From NCBI GenBank assembly GCA_964020155.1, contig OZ026549.1, forward strand, positions 3,399,133-3,463,132: DNA of 64,000 bases, in the 5' to 3' direction. Shown here piece after piece: positions 36,353 to 46,133 of this stretch (within the stretch, counting starts at the first letter, position 1; each line of letters begins with the position of its first letter). Made by a program: the position numbers and the translations under genes. The notes beneath the pieces are model-generated. The model had not been told where the DNA came from. It worked only from the letters and a program-made list of their open reading frames with translations, and ran no database searches. Source of the stretch: Chondrilla cf. caribensis. Lineage: Eukaryota; Porifera; Demospongiae; Chondrillida; Chondrillidae.

Positions 36353-37110
36353 GACAGCACCTGTATATTATGTGGCAAGAACATGAGAAATACTATAACC
36401 TCAGATGCTAAACTACGTACATATTATATAGCTGATGCTGTAACAGAACAGTTACTGTTGCAGCTGGTATATATGTACAAAGGGACAGAAGTGCACAACT
36501 TAGAGATATATTCTTGATAGGAATGTTTACCTTCTGAAGCTGAACACACTGCAGCTCCTCTGCCAATGTCTTCGGTTGAGGAGCAGAAGTTGTACCTTCC
36601 ACCAGTACATCTTGGGGAGACTGTTGGAGAGGGACAGATTTCACCAGTGGAGGTGGTGGAAGGAGGGGGTGGGTATGCATCCTTGACATCTGATTGGTCC
36701 ACAATGAACTGTTACATTGACATGACCTCAGACAGTCCACTACTTCCAGAATACCCAGAGCTCATTGAGTGAGTACCTGTGAAGGACGGCACCTTTATGT
36801 GGCAAGAACATGGGAAATACGTACTATAACCTCAGATGCTAAACTATAATAATATAGCTGATGCTGCAACAGGAGAACAGTTACTGTTGCAGCTGGTATA
36901 TACGTACAAAGGAGGGACAAAATTGCACAACTTAGAGATATATTCTTGATAGGAATGTTTACTTTCTGAAGCTGAAAACTCTGTAGCTCCTCTGCCAATG
37001 TCTTCAGTTGAGGAGCAGAAGTTGTACCTTCCACCAGTACATCTTGATGGGACTGTTGGAGAGGGACAGATTTCACCAGTGGAGGTGGCAGAGCAGGTGG
37101 TGGGCATGCA
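36353..37110. repeat. Tandem segmental duplication (two copies of about 330 bp)
   Basis: 36353-36685 and 36783-37110 are close copies of each other (for example 'acctcagatgctaaacta', 'gctgatgctg', 'cttagagatatattcttgat', 'cagttgaggagcagaagtt'), differing by small indels and substitutions. The copied block contains the proline-rich exon and its donor site. Confidence 0.85.
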
Positions 37111-37319
37111 CTCTTCTTTGGAAGAAGGGATTGGCTGGTGTTTGCCTGATTTTCAGGTCGATCCCTTCTTGAATTGAAAAAACTATCTAGAACCTGAAAA
37201 ATATGCAAAATGAACATCTAAGTCATGCTTCAATCATAACTGTCGAATCAATTATGTATACTACATTGAATTATCCAAGAACTCACCAGGCAAATTGCGA
37301 GCAAGGTGGTCAGTAGCAT
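36531..37319 (-). CDS. Possible small secreted proline-rich protein with duplicated exon
   Basis: On the minus strand, 37319-37287 reads MLLTTLLAICL and ends at a GT donor. It joins in phase 0 to 37193-36963 (acceptor TTTTCAG), which encodes VLDSFFNSRRDRPENQANTS, a proline-rich stretch (PPPALPPPLVKS) and TTSAPQLKTLAEELQSFQLQK before a GT donor. The duplicated block holds a second version of that exon ending at 36531 (PPPPLVKS, PQPKTLAEELQ), with a different 5' part. The terminal exon is not found. The signal-like start and conserved donors support a gene, but no family is recognised and two frames stay open in the duplicated exon. Confidence 0.3.
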
Positions 37320-39257
37320 GACTTTAGAGATCTGGATACTTTACGTGACTGAATATCGCCAAACAGACACACAGGAAAGGTTTAAGCCTGCTGTAAACAA
37401 TCTCTTTTATGAGGCCAATTGCATCTTTTCCTCCATCTCGACCTGTAAAGTTAAAGAAGAGAGTGTCCCTCCTTGTATCGGACCAATAGACTATCAGTAT
37501 CGAGCGTCCCTCCGGGACCAATAGACTGTCAGTAACTAGCGTCCCTTCATCTATGCTGGGACCAGTATGGACTAGAAGTGGAGTTGACATGAAATTGTCA
37601 GGCTTCGTTAGACTAGCCGTATATACACATAAAGTATGTTCATGCATGCATGTAAGGGACACAGTAGACACAATGGATATTTGGAGAGAATACTTCTGAA
37701 AAGCAGTGGTTGAATTCCACTCTTCTACCCATTGGTACCGTAGCTTCCCTTATATGTTCATTTTACAGTTGCTTGCTCAGATCAGGTTGAAGTTAGCCCA
37801 TTACTGTACATGTCGCTGTACTCTCTAGCTGGTTGACGTGGACCAGTGCTATACAGTTTGGTAATGTACACATACATATGCACCCACTTCTCTGCTATAC
37901 CCAGGGTTTAGTGCTATTATTGCACATTTCAGTGAAGAGTTCATACAAACGAAATCAAAGGGAAGTCAACTAGATGTGTACAACTGTCTTTATTGTTTGT
38001 ATCGTGTACTCTGTGTACATGCTTTAATGCATATACGTACATACATAATAATATCTATGGGCTACTCTTACGGAGCCTAACACTTCCATATCAACTTGAC
38101 AATACAATACAATATTATATGTAATGTACACATGTGTAATTATATGCGTGTGTTCCTTCTCTTTAAGGCATAATATGGTGGACATGACACAAGGAAGTCA
38201 ATCTTAAGGGGATCAGCAACAGTAGTGGGTTACTCCATTGTGAGGTATGCACATGGATGGTACCACCAGGGTGGTGCTATTGTGTGTTTTGTTAGCTGTT
38301 AGGTGAGGTCGAGTCAGCTTATTTTAACCTTGAAAGCATTCAGCCCAGTAAGCTATTGTCAAAGTACCCACCTACGTATGTATGTATGTACATAATACAT
38401 ACATGGTTGTGGAAGTGGATATTCGTATATTTGACATCGCATTTGTATGATTCATAGTTATGCATGTATCCTAGCTGATAATTCACTCTTGTCACTTTTG
38501 TATTATTCAAGGCTTGTCAGTACATGTGGTGTTCACAGTGAACCATGATAGGTGTGTGCAATAGTGGCCATAATGCCATCATCATTCTCTATTTTTACTA
38601 TGATCGTGATAGTGATAACTTATACTAATTTACAGATGTATACGGTTATGCATGCCCTTCAAATATACGTATGTACGTATATAGAATATATGTATTTACC
38701 AACATACTAATCCACATATTTACCTATGTATGTACATGTCATATATTGCAGTGCTTATTAATGTACTAGCTCCATCATGTACATAATATGTATAATATGT
38801 GTCATCTGTAGAGGATAACTAGAAAGTACGTACAGAAATGGTCATGAGAAGTTCAGTGTGGTGGATTCTTAATTCTGAAGTGAATTGAACAAGTATATTC
38901 TTTCTCAGCATAATCATATTTACTAATATAGCCACATTATCAACTGGCTGCCAAACAATATATTATATATGCTATGATTTTTATTTATACATAATATATA
39001 ACATTGTATGTACTGAATGGAGCAACCATACATGTTATTGAGTAATTTTACATAGTTTTAATTATCTACTGTATGTTATACTTTTCTATTACTTAAATGG
39101 CTTATAATAACTGTTAATTATTTTAATTATGCAAAGGGATAAGATAAATTATTGTTTTACTGAAATTCTTTGATATTACATGTATACATATTCAGTTCAG
39201 AGAGGTTAACTATATAATTACATTAAAATCAAATGCAATAATGCAGTTTCTGTTCGA
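37320..39257. other. Intergenic, no gene recognised
   Basis: AT-rich sequence with frequent TACGTA and ATACATAC words between the possible proline-rich gene and the first pirin stop codon. Confidence 0.5.
37455..37545. repeat. Two-copy tandem repeat of about 42 bp
   Basis: 'gtccctcc' followed by 'ggaccaatagact.tcagta' occurs twice in succession, with a third 'gtccctt' start. Confidence 0.7.
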
Positions 39258-42200
39258 TCACTTATTGCCCAATTCTGATTTCCATTTCAAAGCATTTTCG
39301 AAACCATTACGGCCACTTCTGTAGTCTTGGATAGCCTCTAAAATCTCCTCCTGAGTGTTCATCACAAATGGTCCTGTAAACACAATAAGACAACACCATA
39401 ATCAAAGCAAATCTACAGGGATGGTCCACATTTACTACTAAAATAAATCTATTGTGTACAATGAAAAAGGGATAAATACGTTACAAAGTTTGTCATTAGC
39501 TATAAACACCCATACATACACTGATCGAGGCATACTGTAGCTGAGAATTTGCTCATTCTATTATACACATTTCAAATACTGCAGTCTGAATGGTTATACT
39601 ATAATAGAATAATTATGATGTACGTACAGTATGGTTGGCCAGTTTGTCAAAAGAAATATTGTGCATACATAGTTTTTTACAGAGTATGTATGTAAGTACG
39701 TACGTATGTCATAGACAGCAATTTTGTTTTGCTCAGCCCACTTGAGTTTCTAACTAACATCACATTCTACAATGAGTGGGAATTTAAAGGCTGTCTATTG
39801 GAGGAGGGTTATGAAGATTCAACTGTAAACCCTAATGGTTCAAAATGTGCTCAGGTCATCACCTCATTCCTATATGTAAGTATGTACAGTATGTCTATGA
39901 CATGTTAAGTGCTTTCGGTCCTATACTTACATACGAACATGTAATCAAATGGGTCTTACCGTGCTGGACTATCGGCTCATTTATTGGCTCTCCAGCTATG
40001 AGGACAAAGTGTAAAATGTCATCACCCTACGATAATGAAAGGAGAAACCAATTCAGCCTACAGATGTACACTGACTACATGTATCCTGACTGGTGGAAAC
40101 ATCATAGAGACTGACAGGGAGATCCTTCTTAAAGACAACTTAGTACTTAATTGTCAACAATCACATCAAATGACTACATTGCAACTTACAATGTTTTCAA
40201 ACTCAACGTGATCTCCATCGCCAAGAACCAATGTATGATGTGCATTGCTGGTAGTAGCATTTTCTGCTGGTCCAAACTTTCCTTCTCCTAAAAGTATGTA
40301 GATAAAAGCTGTCCAATTTCTACGCACGGGCTGAGAGAACTTGGCTCCACTTTCCAATTTGAAATCCAAGTATGTTGTCGGGGTTCGAGTCCTAACAGGG
40401 GACTGTGTAGGGTAGAAGGTTAAGCTGCATGTTAGGAGCAATGGTATTGATTTTGCAACATTCAAGTGTGGCAATTGCAAATGGTTTCTCACCTTTTTCC
40501 CAAGAGATTCTCCTGCAATAACTACAACACTCACACCATTTTCACTTGCTTTGGGGATGTCTTTGTTGAGTAATTCTTGGTATTCTGGAGCAACCATCTT
40601 AGTGAAGAAGAAAGCGAGTATTGTCAGCTCGTGATTGCTTTAAATGGGAAAGCCGACAATTTATATATTATTATGTTGAAATCTCAGGAGTTATTTTCAA
40701 ATACATAATATAGTGGAAGCTGTATAAAAGAGCACCTCAACGTACGTACGTACGTACATAGAAAACCTCTCCTTAGTAACTACTTGAACTATCCTATAAA
40801 TACAGTAGTCTTGCATGCAATAATATGCATCTGGTCCGCCTGTCTACAGAGATCATATTTACTAGATCCACTGGGCAGTCTTTATAGGAAGGTTTCACCA
40901 CATGTTCAAAAACTAACATGAAAGACTAGCATTCAGTTGTGGGTTTGGATTACCTTGTCAGTAGACTTGAGATTCACCCACAGCTGTAGACCAACATTTT
41001 CACCACTGTCACTTCCAGGCATTTCCGAATGCACAACACCCCGACCAGCTGTCATCCACTGATGGAGAAATATATAGAACATTACATCACTTAATTAATG
41101 AGCCGATGTGTATATGTATATGTACACAGTAAGTATACATAGCAAACTGCTGCAAACAACATCACAGTTAGTATACATAAACTATAAAATACAGGATATC
41201 TATTACAGTACTGTACAATGTGTGCACTGGAGATAAGCCCACCTGTAAATCGCCAGCTTTTATTGTACCCTTATGACCACAAAAGTCTTCATGACAAGTA
41301 GATCCCTTTAGCATATAAGTCACCTACACAGGACATGGTATGATTCAGTATACACCTATGTACTATACATATTCGTAGCATAGTTAGAAAGAAAATCAAA
41401 AGGAAAAGTATGTTCACATCTGTAAATCTTTCAGAGTGAATTTATACAGTTATATATATATCCGCGTTACATGATAGTTGCAGCCTGTCCAGGTGTGCAA
41501 CAGCAGGAAAGTGATAATTAATTACCTTGGGCTTCGCCCTGGTAATCAATTATTACTTCATCACGTTAGTACATCTACATATATAGGCTACAACTAATCC
41601 ACGCATCCTACTGTATAATATTATGCATTACCTAACAGGACATGTACTTTCCAGAATATGTACACATTTTTGAGAAACACATCATATCAAACCATGTTTA
41701 CAGTATGAATAGAAATGGATTCTGAAAATGGTTGGGACATGTGCTGCAAATACACTCATGAATGGTCCAATAACAAATGTCTCACGTGTTACGTTGACAT
41801 CGGTAAACTATGCATACATACAATACACATAATTGTGTAGGTTATACATAAATATGTAAAGTGCATATCATTAACTACAATAGGGTAGCGTACAACATGA
41901 ACATACAGAATGTGTACAACTCATTCCAAACAAGTAATTCGAGTTCAAAAACTTGTGGGGCTGCCACCCCCACACTCGAATTACTTGGAGGTCTTTCTTA
42001 GGTTCGGAAGAACCTTCGCAGAAGTTATTACGCTCAGCGAAGCTTCAGCGCACAAATTCTAGCTCAATTTCTAATTGTCGGCGTTCGAAATCGGCCGTCT
42101 TTATTTCGCGCAATATAAATTTATTGTTGCGGTCACACGTAGGAACACATATTATATATATATAATATATATCTATATATCTATCGGACGAGTGTTACAT

Positions 42201-43297
42201 ACCAGAAGTCGAAATGAAAACAATCATAAACCAGATTGAAAAGAACATGTTGACATAGTTCACTGAAAAGAATAACTATATATCGTACAATGGATATAAG
42301 TTAAGAATTTGCTTGACCATTTTTTGCAAGTTCAGTGATTTCTCATTGTCTGCATCTAGATCCCATATACATTGGGTGATCAGATATGTACTCATGCACA
42401 TATGGTGCATATTATGATGAATACACTATTACTGTAACATCAATACACAATGGAACTCACAGTTTCAAAACCTCTGTGAGGATGGTCTGGAAAACCAGCA
42501 GGGGGTCTGACATTAAATTCATCCAACAGTAAGAAAGGATCCAAGTTACGGAGCTACAGAGATGAACCACAAAGTAGGCAAACTTGCAAATTGCACATGT
42601 CAATGAATTCATATGAATAACATTAACATTACCCCGTATGTCATATGTACGTATTATACAAAAAGGTTATAATTATTATAAATATTATACTATTTGTATG
42701 GAATGAGTAAGGTGCGGAAACTATGTATGTATGCTACGCAGGCTGAAAATTGCTAGCGAATATACAAAATAAAGATGTAGAAAATAGATATATTATCCGC
42801 ATATCCTCATCTATAATTATGGTGCCAGTATCATTCTAGACTACATGCATGTGCTATCCATCACATAGACCCTTATTTCATACTCTTCAATCTGTTTTAA
42901 CATTGTAAAATTCTTCGACATGCTTGGTAGATTTGTATGTTTATCTTTGGACGGATAAAAGGTGACGATGTTACTCTTGTCACAATGTTTCTCTTCGATA
43001 AATCATCAAATGCAATAAATCACTGACGGTCTGCTTACCCGAAGAAGCCCAAGTGGGCGAAACTTTGTACATTTCGATGATTTATTGAAGAGAAACATTG
43101 TGAAATGCGTTATCTGTCCAAAGACAAACATTATACAAATTCAATCCGTTTTAATTTTATTAGACTAGTATTTTGTATACTTTGGATCACCTCACCTCTG
43201 AACGTCCTATACTCCTTCTAACGCGAGCTCCGACTCCTTCTGCCTGTTCAACTGAAAGTACTTTCTTCGTTATTATTCTCGAAGAGGTGTTTTCCAT
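39258..43297 (-). CDS. PIR: Pirin, copy 1
   Basis: Iron-binding cupin protein; the human homologue is a nuclear cofactor of NF-kB with quercetinase-like activity. Eight coding exons: 43297-43196, 42553-42461, 41323-41243, 41058-40954, 40597-40493, 40402-40190, 40026-39960 and 39373-39258; 293 residues against about 290 in human. Motifs in order are [41 protein letters not shown] (two metal His), [23 protein letters not shown] (third His and Glu), [32 protein letters not shown], and [12 protein letters not shown] with [10 protein letters not shown] at the C-terminus. I start at the Met matching the usual pirin length. The frame is open 45 codons further upstream with a hydrophobic stretch. Confidence 0.95.
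41931..42220 (+). repeat. Interspersed repeat, copy 3 of 3
   Basis: The best-preserved copy of the family at 6760-7045 and 9463-9750, inserted in pirin-1 intron 2. The opening pair 'caagtaattcgagt' and 'actcgaattacttg' is a perfect 14-bp inverted repeat. Confidence 0.8.
42930..43142. repeat. Foldback element in pirin-1 intron 1
   Basis: Arms 42930-43007 and 43076-43142 are imperfect inverted copies (gtttatctttggac with gtccaaagacaaac; cacaatgtttctctt with gagaaacattgtg), with a 68-bp centre containing 'gaagaagccc'. It has no coding capacity, so it is probably a MITE. Confidence 0.75.
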
Positions 43298-43495
43298 TTC
43301 TTTACGAATTTTCTTGTCAATAGCAGTGAAATAAAGGACGAAGATTAACGAATAGAAAGCAAAATAACGATACATCGACCAGGACTGGGGGTACCACTGG
43401 AATCCAGCGTTTTTATATCGGTAACAATACAATATAACTCATTCATCCTACATCCTATGTTCTCAAACGTCAATACTCACGATTGTCGTGCGGTG

Positions 43496-43503
43496 TGACG
43501 TCA
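43496..43503. promoter_or_regulatory. CRE palindrome upstream of pirin 1
   Basis: TGACGTCA about 200 bp upstream of the pirin-1 start. The same octamer lies upstream of pirin 2 (53312-53319). Position and conservation in both copies suggest a bZIP/CREB-type site. Confidence 0.45.
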
Positions 43504-43658
43504 CATATCACGCTTGCCATGCATAACACTTCAAGTTCACCCGTAATCATAGGCCATAACCCATAAGCCAGCTTTAATTGTTATGGGTGTATACCTATGG
43601 TTAACAGTACTACCTGCAAAGGATCCTAAGGTTCCTTTGAGCCATCTATGGCCACTCA

Positions 43659-44162
43659 TTATGGAGTACGTTTGTACATGACCACTCCATGAGGTGGTAC
43701 CGTGGCAGAGCCGGACACTTTCCCTGACATCACTCCGGCATCCCTGTGGAGCCACAGGTCACGTGCCGAGGCCTGCTGAGATTGGAGACCAACGGTCTTG
43801 AAGTCTGTGGTGATGGTTGAAGTGTTGGTGTCGTCTAGGTTCAACAGAATGACAGCAACGGAGTCTCCAGAAAGGGGACCAGCCCACACTTGTTCCTTGG
43901 AGTCACTGCTGCTCCACACCATGTGACCTTGAACACCTTTCGAGAGGCAAAAGAAGTACTCAAACAAGTAGGGACAACTGATGAGCTAGATTAGACACGG
44001 GCACACAGGTTTTTGCTTGGTAAAGCAAATTGCTATCTGTGGATCCTTCCACAGATAGAAATTTGGAAATGCCCACCCACCCCACCTCCTTGAAATAATA
44101 GCCAAAATTGACTTATTAACATGCATACTCACAACCAACACAGACAAACACACATACACACA

Positions 44163-44218
<56 letters not shown>

Positions 44219-44609
44219 CACGCACATACACACACAGACACATGTACACACATGTACACACATGCACCTGTATATACACATAACACACACACTTAGACAC
44301 AGACACATGTACACACACATGCGCGCGTATATACACACACCACACACAGGTACACACACACGCACACACACAGACACAAAAACACACACGCACACACTGA
44401 AATTGTACACAGGCAGCAGCTGTATACATCTCCTAATGAAACTCTGGATCATAGTAATGTATTGTGAATTAACAACTGTCATAATTGGTGTGAAACATAC
44501 CTAAAGAATCTTGATTAACTGCAATCACTTCAGAGTTACTCAATATTTCCAGTGCATCAGTGGACATCGTGGTAGATTGAAAATGTAACTTGGGCAGGTA
44601 GCAGCACCT
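43659..44609 (-). pseudogene. 3' end of an alpha-galactosidase-like (GH27) gene
   Basis: Two minus-strand exons are recognisable. The first (about 44609-44501) reads MSTDALEILSNSEVIAVNQD then SLG, and joins in phase 1 to 43936-43659, which starts VQGHMVWSS, continues VAVILLNLDDTN and DLWLHRDAGVMSG, and ends TVPPHGVVMYKRTP with TAA. This is the end of the catalytic barrel and the C-terminal beta domain of animal alpha-galactosidase A / alpha-N-acetylgalactosaminidase. No upstream exons with the catalytic aspartates are found before the next gene, and the sequence just before MSTDAL does not match the family. It is most likely a fragment, although a complete gene interrupted by repeats cannot be excluded. 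Confidence 0.65.
44119..44400. repeat. CA/ACAC microsatellite, compound
   Basis: CA run with interspersed 'catgtaca' and 'cacgcgc' interruptions in the intron of the GH27-like fragment. Confidence 0.9.
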
Positions 44610-44758
44610 TTTGGAATCATTCAACGTGTCAGCATCATCTTCCGTATGTTAACCTTTGTAATGCTGACCAAGAGGGTCTTCAAGGCGTTGTCTGGGTATG
44701 CCACAACTGTTTAATTTTACTTGTGAGTTATTCAATAAACAAAAAGAATCCTGTGCGT

Positions 44759-44790
<32 letters not shown>

Positions 44791-44805
44791 CCCACTAAAA
44801 ATATA

Positions 44806-45003
44806 CAGTGAAACCTCTCTATAAAGGACACATTGGGACCAGCTAATTTGTCCACTGTAGAGAGGTTGTCCACTCTTCAGAGGTGAAAAATGTATTACTA
44901 CCATAGGATAGCACATTTTAGGTGCCTCCAAACGTGTCCTTTGTAGAGAGGTACTTTGTATTGTGTCCTTTATTCGGAGTGTCCTTTAGTAAAGATTCCA
45001 CTG
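44806..45003. mobile_element. Pogo/Tigger-like MITE (198 bp)
   Basis: Left terminus CAGTGAAACCTCTCTATAAA and right terminus ending TTTAGTAAAGATTCCACTG are inverted copies, and TA flanks both ends. Internal 'ggacac', 'tgtcctttgtagagagg' and 'ggttgtcc' repeat the terminal words. A short CA run (44759-44788) adjoins its left side. Confidence 0.85.
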
Positions 45004-45275
45004 TACTATGCACACGAGTAGCTGTAGACACTAACATTGTAGTGTTTCGGCCTTCAGAGCCTCGTCAGTACAGCATTAATATTTTCACACAAGTGTACAC
45101 GCTGGTACACACGCACACACACAAACATCAATATCACAATAGTATGTCTATACTCTGTGTACTCACACACACGTGTAAACTGTCACAAATACACACTTCC
45201 AAACATGTGAAATGATTGTGATTACAATAACTACAAAAAGTAAATTCCAACACAGCACTGACTGTTTCAGGGTAC

Positions 45276-45358
45276 GCACACACAAACATACACACACATA
45301 TGCTACCAACACACATACACACATACCCACACACACACACACACACACGCACACACAT

Positions 45359-45410
<52 letters not shown>

Positions 45411-45446
45411 CCACACACACGCACACACACACCACACACACACACA
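45276..45446. repeat. CA microsatellite with CCCA/CATA interruptions
   Basis: Third long CA tract within 1.3 kb. Confidence 0.95.
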
Positions 45447-45507
45447 AATGTGCGAATGTGCAGAATCACAGATTTGCCACTCCTTATATACCCGCTGGAC
45501 ACTTCAA

Positions 45508-45530
45508 ATTTCGCGCCAAAATGACGTCAG
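45508..45530. promoter_or_regulatory. E2F-like plus CRE sites
   Basis: TTTCGCGCCAAA (E2F consensus) is followed three bases later by TGACGTCA. The surrounding 400 bp (45500-45900) is CpG-richer than its neighbourhood, as expected for a promoter. No downstream plus-strand gene is recognised, so the target is unknown. Confidence 0.4.
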
Positions 45531-45749
45531 AATATTGATCGAAATCCACTGCGTTGCCGTGTTGGCGAATACGTTATAAGATCATCGGAACGCATAACAA
45601 ACGCGATCGAAAATTGCATCGTAAAAACCAAAATGTGATGAGCGCTAAACCAGATCATCGAGAGTATCTATGACCAGATACGCTGTACCTGACCGGAACG
45701 AACATTATTTTATTGCCTTTTGTGTCATTAGCCTCAATCCCCTTCTTAC

Positions 45750-45910
45750 CTTCTCTGCCAGATTGAACTTCAGCAGGTAGTGAGGTATAGCTTTTTAAGT
45801 GATCGGAAATAGGCAATTCTCGACAAAATTCACCTGCCTTTCGCCGCAAAATTGCTGGTTCCTCGACATCTTTCAAAACCGTCGTTTTAGCTGTGAAAGG
45901 TTGACATACT
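45750..45910 (-). CDS. Unrecognised exon
   Basis: The minus-strand frame reads LKDVEEPAILRRKAGEFCRE, LPISDHLKSYTSLPAEVQSG and then a clean donor (gaag|gtaag at 45750). Upstream a possible acceptor 'ttctttag' lies near 45910. Codon content looks coding and the region is CpG-richer, but I do not recognise the family and no partner exon was found. It may belong to a small gene between the GH27-like fragment and pirin 2. Confidence 0.3.
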
Positions 45911-46133
45911 AAAGAACGTTAACACTATCGTAAATAGTTTGGTTGATGTTGGCTTCTTTGCAGAGAAGGTAAGCCTTTCATAAAAGTGTGATCGGAATTA
46001 GGGCGTTTTACCTTATATTTCACACGGAAGATTCAGAATCCATAATGATATAATATACAAAATGTACAATTACTGTGAAAGGCTGCGGCTTTATACACTA
46101 ATAATACATCGTTCATGTCCAGTTCTTGTTCGA

